Origin: Agelas oroides
Lineage: Eukaryota; Porifera; Demospongiae; Agelasida; Agelasidae
Assembly (NCBI GenBank): GCA_949130485.1
Contig: OX422190.1
Coordinates: 8,152,167 to 8,216,166 of the forward strand
DNA: 64,000 nucleotides
Reading direction: 5' to 3'
The position numbers were made by a program, and so were the translations under genes. Numbering within the stretch: position 1 is the stretch's first letter; the number at the start of each line of letters is the position of its first letter. The notes beneath the pieces were generated by a model. That model searched no databases and was not told the DNA's origin. It saw only the letters and a program-made list of their open reading frames with translations. This document shows, in pieces, positions 50,701 through 58,544 of the stretch.

Positions 50701-51683
50701 AACACTGTACAAGAGCTGTACACTCAGTCAATAACCACTTGTCAATGATTGTGCTTTTGTTGGTGCAGGATCCACATGAGCCCAATATATTGATGGAATT
50801 ACGTTATTATGAAGGACTTGATGCAGCGTCTGTTATAACGGATTGGGAAAACCTCTGCAGATCACAGAACAGCATGACGGTAACCGAAAAGTCCATCTCC
50901 TCTCTCGTGGAAGACGGAAAACCTCACCTGATGTCAAAGTTTCTCCAATCTCAGCCTACTGCACCAGCCACTTGGAAAGACAGTGGTACAAATATTAATG
51001 ATAACCAAGAGTGTGATACACACAGATTGCAGCCACACAAACAAACTACAGAAGACAGCAGTTTACATGTATCATGTGTGCCTGGTTCTCCGGAACATGT
51101 TACAATAACTGATGATGAACGAGTGGCAGTACATCCGTTTGTTAGTTATTCACACAGCGGAGGAAGTAGTAGCAGTGGATACGGAACGGAAAGTTACTAC
51201 ACTTCAGATGTATCTTTTAGTTATAACACAAGTGAAGGGCCTATTAGTTTGTATGAGTGTAAGCTAGACACTGTGGAAGAAGGCCTTGATGCAACAGAAT
51301 TGAGAACTGACATGCTAGCTACAGACCCTAACCATGTAAATTCCAAACAAGTAAATAAAAGAGTCAGAATTCTGTCACCCGACCTTAAAATCGACAATGA
51401 TACAAGGGAAGTTTGTGAAAGAGTCAGTGAAATCTCTGCACAAGAAATTCACTCTGAACAGATTGAAGACACATCATCATTGTTCACTGGTGACAGCATT
51501 ACTAAGATGGGACACCAGAAGAAGGACCCAGAGATCAAACATAGTGTCACTCTTGTTGCCTCCTCTCCTTTGTCAGAAATGTCTGAAGACTGCAGCAGAT
51601 CGCCTCATCAGAGTGCATATAACACAGACGATGAAGGGTATGTGCACATGGACTGTGCTTTACCTCCAGCGACTATGAAATAG
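26687..51683 (+). CDS. Single-pass receptor: 4 Ig domains, 3 Fn3-like modules, long Tyr/Ser-rich tail; 16 exons
   Basis: Exons: 26687-26777, 30696-31031, 33513-33661, 34932-35070, 35614-35898, 36922-37194, 37307-37633, 38195-38349, 38908-39088, 40217-40368, 41398-41554, 41698-41790, 43147-43272, 45322-45437, 48743-48790, 50769-51683. The total is 3,543 nt (1,180 codons), with all phases joining. A signal peptide (TCLLLFTLLSVTAAQ) precedes four Ig domains (about residues 31-142, 143-238, 239-333, 334-424), each with paired Cys and Trp and, in most, a D/S.G.Y.C motif (AGYYECVS, DAGSYYCT, HSGVYTCE). Three Fn3-like modules (425-533, 534-645, 646-748) are followed by a Thr/Pro/Ser stalk (to about 821), a membrane helix (WAVLGAVGVVAVFVFIVTML, 824-849), a charged juxtamembrane helix and a 304-residue tail in one exon. 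The tail has no kinase or phosphatase. It has clustered Tyr and Ser and ends DDEGYVHMD, a YxxM motif known to bind PI3-kinase SH2 domains. Adhesion or immune-type recognition is inferred; the ligand is unknown. Confidence 0.88.
27303..27662. repeat. 36-bp minisatellite, ten copies, receptor intron 1
   Basis: The unit is CGACCCTCTCTTRTGATGAG followed by GGATCWCCATTTGACC. The variants alternate G/A and A/T at two positions. Two late copies carry TTTGACC in place of CGACC. Because 36 is a multiple of three, all frames stay open on both strands (for instance a HHKRGSGQMVIP repeat on the minus strand), but these are not credible proteins. Confidence 0.93.
28085..28980. repeat. Nested long inverted repeats in receptor intron 1
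   Basis: The outer arms at about 28650-28735 and 28875-28975 are inverted copies (CACGAGTTCAAGACCCAAGG, GTGAGCTTTACTGATCATAG, TTACTCAGGCCTACCTCCAG). At the centre, 28828-28876 is a palindrome (ATTCACACTCACTAGTGGTG). A further inverted copy of TGAATTAATGGTC.TCACTAT lies at about 28100. GACCGTATTCAGAAAGCCAT occurs twice in direct orientation (about 27920 and 28268). The whole looks like a foldback element or nested MITEs. Confidence 0.75.
31826..32199. repeat. 18-bp minisatellite, about 20 copies, receptor intron 2
   Basis: The unit is CTYGGATCTAAACCTGAY, varying only between C and T at two positions. The minus strand reads as an uninterrupted Arg-Ser-Gly-Leu-Asp-Pro repeat and the plus strand as a Leu-Asp/Ser-Asn repeat. 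Both are products of the 18-bp period. Confidence 0.95.
33212..33297. mobile_element. MITE fragment with a long G-run
   Basis: TACCAGGCTCTCCCC on the left and GGCTGGGAATGAGGCTA on the right are TAGCCTCGTTCCC-family ends. Between them is a run of more than 20 consecutive Gs after AGTGGGGGGAGG, a strong G-quadruplex candidate on the plus strand. Confidence 0.75.
34050..34175. repeat. Dispersed repeat (CAATCAATGA family)
   Basis: This copy has GAACAATCAATGAGCCACA, GCAGGCCTATAGATGTTATA, CAAAGTCACCCACTGTGCA and GTTTCAGCCGATACCAGGCC. It matches the copies at 14292 and 58258. Confidence 0.6.
34478..34585. repeat. ~23-bp tandem repeat, five copies
   Basis: The unit is GCCCCACCCATTTAAGCCAT with a trailing AAA, repeated with small changes in receptor intron 3. 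Confidence 0.85.
35395..35530 (+). mobile_element. tRNA-derived SINE, diverged
   Basis: A box TAGCTTAGTGGTAGAGCAG, B box GGTTTGATTCTTGGC, then the body GCTGGCTTGTCACTTAACTA and TTTTTGCCTCATAACATCAA. Same family as 25055-25215. It lies in receptor intron 4. Confidence 0.75.
35933..36000. mobile_element. TAGCCTCGTTCCC-family MITE remnant adjoining a second MITE
   Basis: TTGTTCCCAGGCCTTCCCAC and GGGGGAGGGAGAAGGC are the inner parts of the family. The right end has been cut at 36000, where a different MITE begins. Confidence 0.55.
36001..36378. mobile_element. TACCGTA-family MITE, 378 bp, receptor intron 5
   Basis: TACCGTATAGCGCTAAATTTT on the left is matched by AAAATTTAGCGCTATACGGTA on the right (perfect over 21 bp). 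Inner GGGTCTAAATTTTCACGAA and GAAAATTTGCGAAATTAAAG are also roughly inverted. Confidence 0.9.
36560..36680. repeat. Short inverted repeat GGCGGGGCTCATA
   Basis: GGGCGGGGCTCATA at about 36577 is followed by TATGAGCCCCGCC at about 36617 and again at about 36662. A related pair around GGGACTCATA/TATGAGTCCC occurs at 44665-44735. These are probably small MITE relics. Confidence 0.5.
39214..39744. mobile_element. TACCGTA-family MITE, 531 bp, receptor intron 9
   Basis: The left end TACCGTAGTTTGGGAAATTT and the right end AATATTCTCAAACTACGGTA are imperfect inverted repeats. The interior is non-coding. Confidence 0.75.
40874..41110. mobile_element. Decayed MITE followed by a decayed SINE
   Basis: TAGCCTCATTCCCAGGCCCC at 40874 begins a MITE whose right end is only GTGGGGAGAGTCTGAGCT. 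From 40978, AAGGATTGTGAGGGTAGGTG and GCACTGGCAGCTCAAGCCAA recall the SINE head seen at 10600-10700 and 25055. Confidence 0.5.
41870..42252. mobile_element. Foldback/MITE element with ~40-bp terminal inverted repeats carrying a tRNA-like sequence
   Basis: The left end TGATGTAAGCTTTAGAGAGA continues AGAAAGAAAAATCTACAGGGATCC. The right end is its mirror (GGATCCCTGTGGATTTTTCT, then CTCTCTAAAGCTTACATCA). The left arm is the tail of a tRNA cloverleaf on the minus strand. The inner GGAGGCTGGGGTGGTGGATG and GAGAGTATCTGCTCAGG reappear at about 55710-55760. It may be two SINE tails in inverted orientation or a true TIR element. It lies in receptor intron 12. Confidence 0.75.
41909..41981 (-). tRNA. tRNA-Thr(AGT)-like cloverleaf, probably SINE-derived
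   Basis: On the minus strand a 73-nt cloverleaf can be drawn. The acceptor stem is fully paired (GGTCCAG with CTGGATC, one G-U). The D arm is GCTC/GAGC with an AGTGGTAA loop. The anticodon stem TCTGA/TCAGA carries the loop CTAGTAT (anticodon AGT). The T arm has loop TTCGATT and one C-A mismatch. A and B boxes are intact, and TTTTT, a Pol III terminator, lies 8-12 nt downstream. The embedding in an inverted-repeat element points to a transposon-borne copy, not a dedicated tRNA gene. Confidence 0.55.
42844..42931. mobile_element. Internally deleted TAGTCTCGT-family MITE (88 bp)
   Basis: TAGTCTCGTCTCCAGACCCC, then CACGAGGAGAAACGG, CCCAAGAAATTCAACTT, CACCAGATCGTCTCGACGAGACTA. These are the two ends of the 13588-13910 element joined together. 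Confidence 0.75.
43905..44110. repeat. (AAC/AAT)n imperfect trinucleotide repeat, ~200 bp
   Basis: Runs of AACAACAATAATAACAATAC with TAA and AAC interruptions. The minus strand reads as a long Leu/Val/Ile-rich frame that is an artefact of the repeat. Confidence 0.9.
44800..45217. mobile_element. Two TAGCCTCGTTCCC-family MITE pieces
   Basis: 44800-44880 has TAGCCTCATTCCCAGGCCTT and ends AGGGGGAAGGCCTGGTA. 45135-45217 has CTCCCAGGCCTTCCCC, TTGCATACTGCAAGCAAT and the intact right end AGGCCTGGGAACGAAGCTA. The piece between contains a run of about 22 Cs (45067-45090). Both lie in receptor intron 13, just before the membrane-helix exon. Confidence 0.65.
45442..47815. mobile_element. 2.37-kb long-TIR DNA transposon, GTAT target duplication, in receptor intron 14
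   Basis: The left arm (45442 to about 46115) and right arm (about 47127 to 47815) are inverted copies of roughly 680 bp, starting GGGTCATTCCATGTCAAATC and ending with its complement GGAATGACCC. The arms differ at scattered positions only. The about 1-kb centre has no transposase-like ORF. GTAT at 45438-45441 and 47816-47819 is the apparent 4-bp target duplication, and the left copy forms the splice donor of exon 14. The superfamily is not recognised. Confidence 0.88.
47067..47104. mobile_element. Short TAGCCTCGTTCCC-like palindrome
   Basis: CAGCCTCGCTCCCCGCCC faces GAGCCTGGGAACGAGGCTA. It sits inside the centre of the 2.37-kb transposon, so it inserted there later. Confidence 0.6.
49140..49721 (-). 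mobile_element. 582-bp MITE, inverted sibling of 15897-16510
   Basis: TAGCCTCGTTCCCAGGCTCT opens it and GGGGAGAGCCTGGGAACGAGGCTA closes it. The interior (GCTACGAGGCTATGAAGAAA, TTGGCTAGCGCTACACTCTG, GTACTTCGCGGCTCCTTCGC, GTTTCAGGTTATTTAATGG) is the reverse complement of the element in FOXRED2. It lies in receptor intron 15. Confidence 0.87.
49975..50520. other. Unclassified GC-shifted repeat-like stretch with C-run
   Basis: This intronic block contains GGGGGGGCGAACGATTTGCG, CTAGGGGGGGTCTGGGG and a C-run of about 20 at 50489-50509. TACGGTATCTAATAAAGGGG near 50391 recalls a TACCGTA-type end. No complete terminal repeats were found. Confidence 0.4.
50769..51683 (+). CDS. Receptor exon 16: cytoplasmic tail
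   Basis: A single 915-nt exon encodes residues 877-1180. It begins DPHEPNILMELRYYEGLDAA and VITDWENL, a short segment that may fold. The rest is low in structure and rich in Ser, Thr, Asp, Glu and Tyr, with a tight Tyr/Ser cluster (SGGSSSSGYGTESYYTSDVS and FSYNTSEG) and the terminal DDEGYVHMD. Apart from YVHM (YxxM), no ITAM or ITIM spacing was found. A decayed duplicate is at 57700-58195. Confidence 0.85.
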   Translation, partial: DPHEPNILMELRYYEGLDAASVITDWENLCRSQNSMTVTEKSISSLVEDGKPHLMSKFLQSQPTAPATWKDSGTNINDNQECDTHRLQPHKQTTEDSSLHVSCVPGSPEHVTITDDERVAVHPFVSYSHSGGSSSSGYGTESYYTSDVSFSYNTSEGPISLYECKLDTVEEGLDATELRTDMLATDPNHVNSKQVNKRVRILSPDLKIDNDTREVCERVSEISAQEIHSEQIEDTSSLFTGDSITKMGHQKKDPEIKHSVTLVASSPLSEMSEDCSRSPHQSAYNTDDEGYVHMDCALPPATMK

Positions 51684-52440
51684 CATAATACTGACATGCT
51701 TTCTTTTCAATGTAATGTAAGACAGAATGCAATCTAAAAGTTATCGCACAGACGCTTTCTTGTTGTCATCATATAATTATGTAGTAGCTCTTACCCTGAT
51801 TTCCAACTATGCAACTATGTGCAGGTCACATGACCACCCATCATATTCATATTTTCCACATCCACTGCTTCAGGTTGTCTGTAATTGTCGTGTTTTTTTT
51901 TCCTTCTCTGAGATGTACAGTTCAGTATAATTATGGTCATTATGGTACATAGCCAATGTGTTCAGGAACTTTTATCACTGGCTCCGCCCCTAACACATGC
52001 CTAAATTTCCCCCTCCCCTATCTGATACATACTTTTTCCCAGTTTCAGCGTTTTGTGGCATGTGTCACAACGTTGCTCCAGCTTTGTGTGTATCAAAGGT
52101 GAACACATTGCATGCATCAAGTCAGCAGAAGGAGTTCGAACAAATGCGTCGTTCCAAGCGCTAGCGGTACCACGGGACGGGTATAATACTGTGATGCATT
52201 TATGACGCAATTAAAATTATCTGCAACTGTCACGTGAAGCGTTCTGAAATCTGATTGGTACTGCCAACCCCAGTGCAGCGGAAGTCAACAGTTTGAACTC
52301 GGATAAGTTGCCAGGCCGTTTTTCCTAATTAACGGCCTGGGTACGAGGCTATGCATGCTCATGCAAGGACGACTTAACTACGTACTTATAAATATTACTA
52401 AGTTGCCAAACTGTACGGAGGTGTGACTCAAGTAAGCCCC
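51684..52440. other. Intergenic: receptor 3' UTR and TMEM272-like promoter side
   Basis: No exon was recognised. At 52310-52351, CCAGGCCGTTTTTCCTAATT and AACGGCCTGGGTACGAGGCTA form a small TAGCCTCGT-like palindrome. CpG dinucleotides increase towards 52440-52690, as expected near a promoter or first exon. Confidence 0.5.
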
Positions 52441-52544
52441 GCCTCCCACGCATGCGCAGTACGAGGAGAGCCTACCCGGACACTGCGCTAGCGACATTCA
52501 AGCACATCGACGATAGTGGGATTGCAACTAAAAACTGGAGAAGA

Positions 52545-55500
52545 ATGGCGGAGCAGCGGAACGAAACTGTCACACCAAAGACGGCGACAGTTCAACCTGT
52601 GGAAGTGACTGTAGCCGTACGCAGCAACCAGGCCGTCACAGATCTAGAGACAGCGCACGTGGTAGGTGGTGCAAGAGCTAGGCTCGCGTAGCAGTTGATA
52701 ATTTATGGCGATGTTTGGGGTGAAAGTTGCACCACTAATGTTTGCTTTTGAAAACAGCATGAAATAGCAGTTCCAACGTATGAAGTTAATGCCGCAGGTT
52801 TTGAGCGCCGCCTGATGCAGCGGAATTTGTTTACTAACCTCAATCAGGATGAAACTTGCTGTGAAGAATACTTAGTGCATACATATTAAGCTCAGTGAAA
52901 GTTAAATGGTTTCAAAATACAGAGATTTGCATGCCACCTGTTGAAGTGTTTGGAACCAATGTAAAATGTAGGGGATTGTTCGGCTTGCGTGTAGGTCAAC
53001 TGAGAAGCACCCTCTTTAACTCATTGCAAGCGGATCTTGCCACAAGCAAGCTGATCATGCAACAAGAAGCAGAACTGTGGAATTAGTCTATAAATCTGAT
53101 TATTTGCCCTTCTCAGCTTACCATTTCTCTTGGCTCACACACAGTAAATTAAGTCTAGTTTTCCACTGTCAGCTATGCTTGTTGCTGCAATCTGCTGTAA
53201 AATCTGAAGGTCAAAGTTGACAAGCGTGCTAGCAACCCCTGGGCAATGCCAGTGGGTTGATTTGTGTAGTAGCTTGTAACTAGGCTGGACTAGCTTATCT
53301 AAATGGCTTATCACTTCCAAGAAGCTATTTCTACTTTGTTTTGAAGCCACTCTCACTATAATCATGGCTGACTAGCAATTTGAGATGACACAATTCTACA
53401 CTGAAAAATTACAGCTCCGACTTATAATTAAGACAGTTTCCAAGTTATTTGAAAGTAGAACTCCAGTGAAACTGTAGGCTGTTTGTTTAACGTGTTTGAG
53501 TAAAAGATTCATGTCTGACCGCCTCAGCTAAACCCACGATCACCCCCAAACTAGCACTGCCTCTTCCAGCCAAAAGGTGTGCTCTAGCCTCATGACTATT
53601 AATTTAAAGGGACTCACCCCCAAGTTTCGCAAAGTTTCTTAGCTTCACAGTAAACGGTAAGTTGTACTAGATGGGCCACATAAGTGGCCTTCCGCATAGG
53701 ATAACTGGGAATTATTGAGCCTCCTGCATGTAATGAGTTATTACTGTCTAACATTGCAGTAATTGACTGAGCCTCTACTAATAGATAATGCATGGTAGCC
53801 AGGGATTTATAAAAAGGATTTGTGGTCATGTCCGAAGGTGGAGCCTGAGGACAAGGGTAGTTATTGTAGACCATGATAATGGATTAGCAACAGTACATTA
53901 CCAATTGGTCCTTATTGTTTATGTTTACAACTTTCTACGGTATATGTGCTAAAGTATTTGCTGCTAGATCACTCATCAAAGCATTGCTAGTTTCGTGTAC
54001 CTGGCAAGAAACAGTCTAGTGAATGGAATTGAATTTAATCGGCCTACTATACCAAAACATGGTAAGGACCAATGAGATTGCAAGATAGTTAATTATTAGA
54101 TAGCACTTCCCTTACAGCAGTAAAATTTGGTATTCCTACTCAGGTATCCCAACATTGTTTGAGCAGGTGCATTGTGAAATGTTTAAACTAGTGCTAGGTT
54201 ATGCTAGTTGCAAAAGCTAGTCCAAGAAATTTGGCTTATATAGTTTGATGTAACAGTGCATGTATGTTACAATGAGGGTACTTTTGTGCAGGAAGGGGAA
54301 ATGTTGTGTATGGTTGTGTACTGCACACATTCTGATCTTATTACAGCAGCAAGTTCCACAAAGTCTTACTCCAGCTTTACCACCCTTTGACAACCAATCA
54401 GGTTAGAGTGTACCATCATTTGACAACGAATCAGATTAGACTGTACCATCATTTGACAACGAATCAGATCAGAGTGTACCATCATTTGACAACCAATCAG
54501 ATCAGAGTGTACCATCATTTGACAACCAATCAGATTAGAGTGTATCATCATTTGACAATCAATCAGATTAGAGTGTATCATCATTTGACAACCAATCAGA
54601 TTAGAGTGTACACGTCAAGTGTTGAAATTTATATTGACTAGAGGTGCTCTGTTGAGCATGTACTAAAGTGATAAATACCATAATATGTAGCCAGTCTGAT
54701 TCCTAAACCATGTCTTGCACCTGCATGGAGCTTCTACCTGCATGCTGCATGGATGAAGCCAACCACTCGACTCCACTTTGTGCATGAGATAGCGGTTCCC
54801 ATATCGCAGTCACCCCAGCACAGCTGATGAGGTATTGGCCAATACTCATCCTGTGCAATAAATGACTTTGATAACATCTAGGGCTGTTTCCACAACTAAC
54901 CCTGATAGCAGAACCCAGAGGGTGCATGTACTACTGCCAGCCTCTATCAGCCGTAGCTGTGGGTAGCTGCCGTGAAGTAAAATGTCTACCACAATGGTGT
55001 ATTGACTTCATAGTGCTAGGCTGTTTCACCTATACATCAATAAGTAGTCAGCTGTCGACATTGTTGGTATTTCCAAGGCAGCCTTGAATAGACACACCCT
55101 CAATTGTCAAAATTAATAGTAGCCACTGTCTCTGATCAAGGAAGTACAGTATTTATGATACGATCAGAGCAGGCTGTGCTGGATATACTGACAAATTGAA
55201 GTAAATAAGCAAGCGGGGCCAACAATACAAACCTGAAAGCTATACCATGCATGTACTTGCTCTTCCTTACCTCCTCAATGTCTGGTGATGTTCACTAGCT
55301 AAGGATCATGGTTGACTAGATTTTTTTTTATGGTTGCCTTACATGATTAGCCTCTGGTACCAAAATAAACTACTCATATCCTTTGTTTCTTCAGCTTATC
55401 TCCATTGTTGCAATGCACATTCACTGCCCTGTCTGAACAGTCTTTAAAGCATTTGGACATAAAGTATCAGTAAAGTTTGTTTTAAGCCCATTTGTGCAAG

Positions 55501-57563
55501 AAATGGCTGACCAGCGGCTTTCTATAGCCTAGCACAAAGTGGTCATATGCTTTTCACATTGTGTCTAAAGTAACCAACCTCACCTGCTGGTACAGAACCT
55601 ATCTCTCAAGCATCAAGTGCACTCCCGTCTATGCTGAGCTCAAAACTTTCTGACAATGTAAAAGTTTGAGGCCTGTCATATAATAGGAAACAGTATGTCA
55701 GGAAATGTCTGGGCCAGAGGCTGAGGAGGTGGATAGAAAGAGTATCCACTCAGGTAATGTGCTTCTACAATGTGTAGTTGAGACGAAAAAAGGGTGCAAC
55801 TGATTTGTACATAGTCTCGAACCCAGACCCCACTTGCATGGTTAAAGGTTGCAATTTGTCCAAATAATGAAAAGAAGAATTGCGATTAAAAATGTGAATC
55901 GGATGATGCTTTGTTCTACTACAGCATGGTTTGTTTAGTACCATTACCTTGTGAATATGCTTCACTCCATTAACAGATAAGGTCAAAAGATTGTGTAAAA
56001 ATAAAAACTCTGTAATTCACATTGCTTGTGTGTTTAGTCTTGCTAGCAATGAATATGTATCCTCATATGTATAAATGTGACAATGCTGTGTAACACACAT
56101 AAACACATACTAGGTCTTTCAACATATGGAACATTTGCTGGTATGAATGGGACGAGACGGCAGAAGAAGGGGTTTTCTTTTTCTTCAATGAAAAAGGAAG
56201 ACGCTGTGAAGTACTATTTAACTATAGGCTGTTTCAGTAAGTGAGATGTATAAAATGGCTTGACTGTGACAGTTTGGCATAGAAACTGAAGATTATTCCA
56301 TCATTTTTTTGATTACATAGATGATTAAATGCAATTGAAGTGATGTCCCACTGAACTTCCATGCAAGGCCTACATGTGCATTGTATATGCAAGATTTGAT
56401 GCATCTCTTAACCGAAGTTCAGTGAGACAGTGCTTCAAACATAGCACATGTACGAGACAAAATCATCTTAAATTTCTACATAGGGCTGCACATGTTCAGT
56501 TATTTAGAACTGTAGTATACCAACCTTAACTACCGAATTGTATCCTCTATCCAGCCCTCTCTGCTAGTACAGAACCTATCCTCAAATGGATTGCACCAAC
56601 TGATAAACATGCGGCCAAACTTTGGCCGCATGTTTATCAGTTGCCAAAGTTAGATGACAACCATGGTCATCAGTAGTAGTTAATTGTGTTTTATTGTGTT
56701 TCCTGTATAGCTGTTATTGAAATGCCCAGAACCAACATCAAATGCTCCTCTATTCCTCCCTCAGTTGCAATAGTTGTCACCTTCATTTTGAGTTTGGTTC
56801 CAATTGTCATTGGTGAGTTGTACTGTTACAGAATTCTAATATTTATTTTCTGTTACTGGGTGGTTAGTGAGTATAGCACCCTACATAAGTAACACTCAGC
56901 CTCTTGACTCAATGCACATGCATATAGTGCAATTCACTGAAAGTGTTCTAATTTTCTACTCTCGAAGTTCATGAACAGTCTTGGTCACAACCTGAATAAA
57001 CTAAAATTTCAACCCAAGTATCCGTTTTTACTACACACATGCACATGCACACACACATACACACACACATACACACACACATACACACACACATACACAC
57101 ACACATACACACACACATGCACACGCACATGCACACACACATGCATGCACACACACACACAGGTTCTGTCTACTTCAGGGACTGCCAACTAGACCCAAAA
57201 ATCCCTATCTTTCTTATTGTTCTGGGCTGTTTACTGTTTACCTACATGGGTGTGAAGATCATCGCTTGTTGCTGTGTTTTTCTAACTGGACAAAACAATG
57301 TGTTGAAGCTCTTCAAGACTATCCTTAAATGGGTCAAGATAATCTTTCATATTGCAAATTTGGTAGTTGGTGTATCAGATGGTTATTTTGTCATTGGTCG
57401 CTTTAGTGATTGGCAGGAGCACAGGAATGATGTTGGTTGTCCATCATACTGTAATTCTGTCCTCTATCTGTTTGCTTTTGTTTTTGCCATCCTGCAGCTG
57501 ACCTTTACTGCCATAACAACTTGTGTTTATGGTTGTTTCTTGTGTAAATTATGTCTTATGTAG
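52545..57563 (+). CDS. TMEM272-like four-pass membrane protein, five exons
   Basis: Exons: 52545-52661, 54347-54401, 56114-56236, 56711-56812, 57163-57563. The total is 798 nt (265 codons) with all phases joining. The first 100 residues are polar (MAEQRNETVTPKTATVQPVE at the start). Then come a membrane helix (VAIVVTFILSLVPIVIG, split by the last intron), a second (IPIFLIVLGCLLFTYMGVKI), a weaker hydrophobic stretch around VVGVSDGYFVIGRF, and a final helix with CPSYCNSVLYLFAFVFAILQ. The short loop after helix 1 (FRDCQLDPKIPIFL) and the C..YC...LYLFAF pattern recall TMEM272-like proteins, a family of unknown function. The start is the ATG giving MAEQRN; an in-frame ATG 93 nt upstream is possible. 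Confidence 0.72.
52758..52888 (+). CDS. Possible alternative exon of the TMEM272-like gene
   Basis: After an AAACAG acceptor, 43 codons (starting HEIAVPTYEVNAAGFERRLM) follow in the same phase as exon 1 and end at TAA (52886-52888). If used, it would give a short soluble protein without membrane helices. Nothing else supports it; it could be chance open frame. Confidence 0.25.
54000..54240. mobile_element. Degraded copy of the TAGTCTCGT-family MITE
   Basis: AAGAAACAGTCTAGTGAATG, GACCAATGAGATTGCAAGAT, AGCACTTCCCTTACAGCAGT and CTAGTCCAAGAAATTTGGCTT correspond block by block to 13620-13870. The terminal repeats are lost. It lies in TMEM272-like intron 1. Confidence 0.7.
54386..54616. repeat. 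33-bp minisatellite seeded by the exon 2 / intron 2 boundary
   Basis: There are seven copies of TTTGACAACSAATCAGRTYAGA plus GTGTACCATCA. The first copy contains the last 16 nt of the exon and its donor (TCAG|GTTAGAG). In the later copies the donor G-T is changed to A-T (CAGATTAGA or CAGATCAGA). The exon frame meets TAG right after the first donor, so the array is intronic. Confidence 0.88.
54730..54860 (-). repeat. Dispersed repeat (CAATCAATGA family), reverse copy
   Basis: Read on the minus strand, TCATCAGCTGTGCTGGGGTG, ACTGCGATATGGGAACCGCT and ATCTCATGCACAAAGTGGAG match 58380-58440 and 9118-9170. Confidence 0.55.
56598..56642. repeat. 45-bp near-perfect palindrome
   Basis: AACTGATAAACATGCGGCCA and its mirror TGGCCGCATGTTTATCAGTT surround a 5-base AACTT centre. 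It lies in TMEM272-like intron 3. Confidence 0.9.
57034..57162. repeat. (CA)n microsatellite with TACACA/TGCACA units
   Basis: About 130 bp of CACACATACA and CACACATGCA repeats end at the AG acceptor of the last TMEM272-like exon. They serve as a purine-containing substitute for a normal polypyrimidine tract. Confidence 0.93.
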
Positions 57564-57699
57564 CTACAAGTGATGTGTAGTACCTTTTAGTAATGCTTTG
57601 TTGTACTCATTATTATATATGGTGAACAGTTATGCTAACAATTAGCATGTAGCTAGCCACTGATTACAAGTACAGTCAGGACAGATAATTTAAATTTCA

Positions 57700-58195
57700 C
57701 TTTTCCAGGTAGGGCATGCAATCTCTTCATGGCTGGTCTGTCAAGGAGTCCTTCGACAGCATGTAACCAATATGTTGTGCTGGGTTCTCCAGATCAGGTT
57801 GAAATAGAAAATCTACAACTACATGCAGTTTAGCTATATAATACAAGTGAGGCCCATCAGTTGGTAGTATAGATCCAAACTAGACACTGTACAAGGGAAG
57901 TCTCAATACGACAGAGTTGTGTGGGAACTGTGGTCAGACACCTAGCAATCTTAAATCTCAGAATCGTTACCTGATCTTAAGTAATGCAAGTGACAAACTG
58001 AAGCATCAGTAAACGACTTCAGTGCAATAAACTCATTCTGAACTGAATAAAAAATCAGTGTTGTCATTCACTGGCAACATTGTTTACTGGAGCACCAGGT
58101 GGAGACTCAGAGATCAAGCAGAGTGGTTGTCATCTTGCCTCCTCTCCTTTGTCAGACGGAGACTGTAGCAGATCGCCTTGTCAGAGTGCTTAAAT
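57700..58195 (+). pseudogene. Decayed duplicate of the receptor cytoplasmic-tail exon
   Basis: In the same order as 51070-51635, blocks can be matched: TGGTTCTCCGGAACATGTT against GGTTCTCCAGATCAGGTT; GTAAGCTAGACACTGTGGAA against AACTAGACACTGTACAAGG; and TTGCCTCCTCTCCTTTGTCA, identical in both, followed by GCAGATCGCCT.RTCAGAGTGC. Stops, small deletions and frame changes are frequent. The copy begins about 150 nt after the TMEM272-like stop. The rest of the receptor is absent here. Confidence 0.85.
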
Positions 58196-58257
58196 CAAAT
58201 TCTGAACCATGCCATTTGTAAAGAAAGGAAAAGGCATACAGGTGTCTGGTCTTTGAT

Positions 58258-58480
58258 CTGTGTAATGGCAGTGCATGAGCAATCAATGAACCAAATCTCC
58301 CTGAAAAATTGCAGGCCTAGATGTTAGACAAAGCCACCCACTGCATGTGCCGGAGACATTTCAGCCAATACCAACCCTCATCAGCTGTGCCAGGATAACT
58401 GTGAGATGGGATTTGCTATTTCATAGGCAGTCAGGTGGCTGGGCCTTATCTGTATGGCGGGTAGTGATGTGTTTCCAATA
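58258..58480. repeat. Dispersed repeat (CAATCAATGA family), longest copy
   Basis: GAGCAATCAATGAACCAAATCTC, AAAGCCACCCACTGCATGTG, ACATTTCAGCCAATACCAAC and TGAGATGGGATTTGCTATTTC match the copies at 9036, 14292 and 34050 and (reverse) at 54730. Confidence 0.6.
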
Positions 58481-58544
58481 TTTTATTCTGTCGGCACAGG
58501 TTGTCTTGAGGGACATGGCAACAATCCGAGCTGGAGACAAAGGA

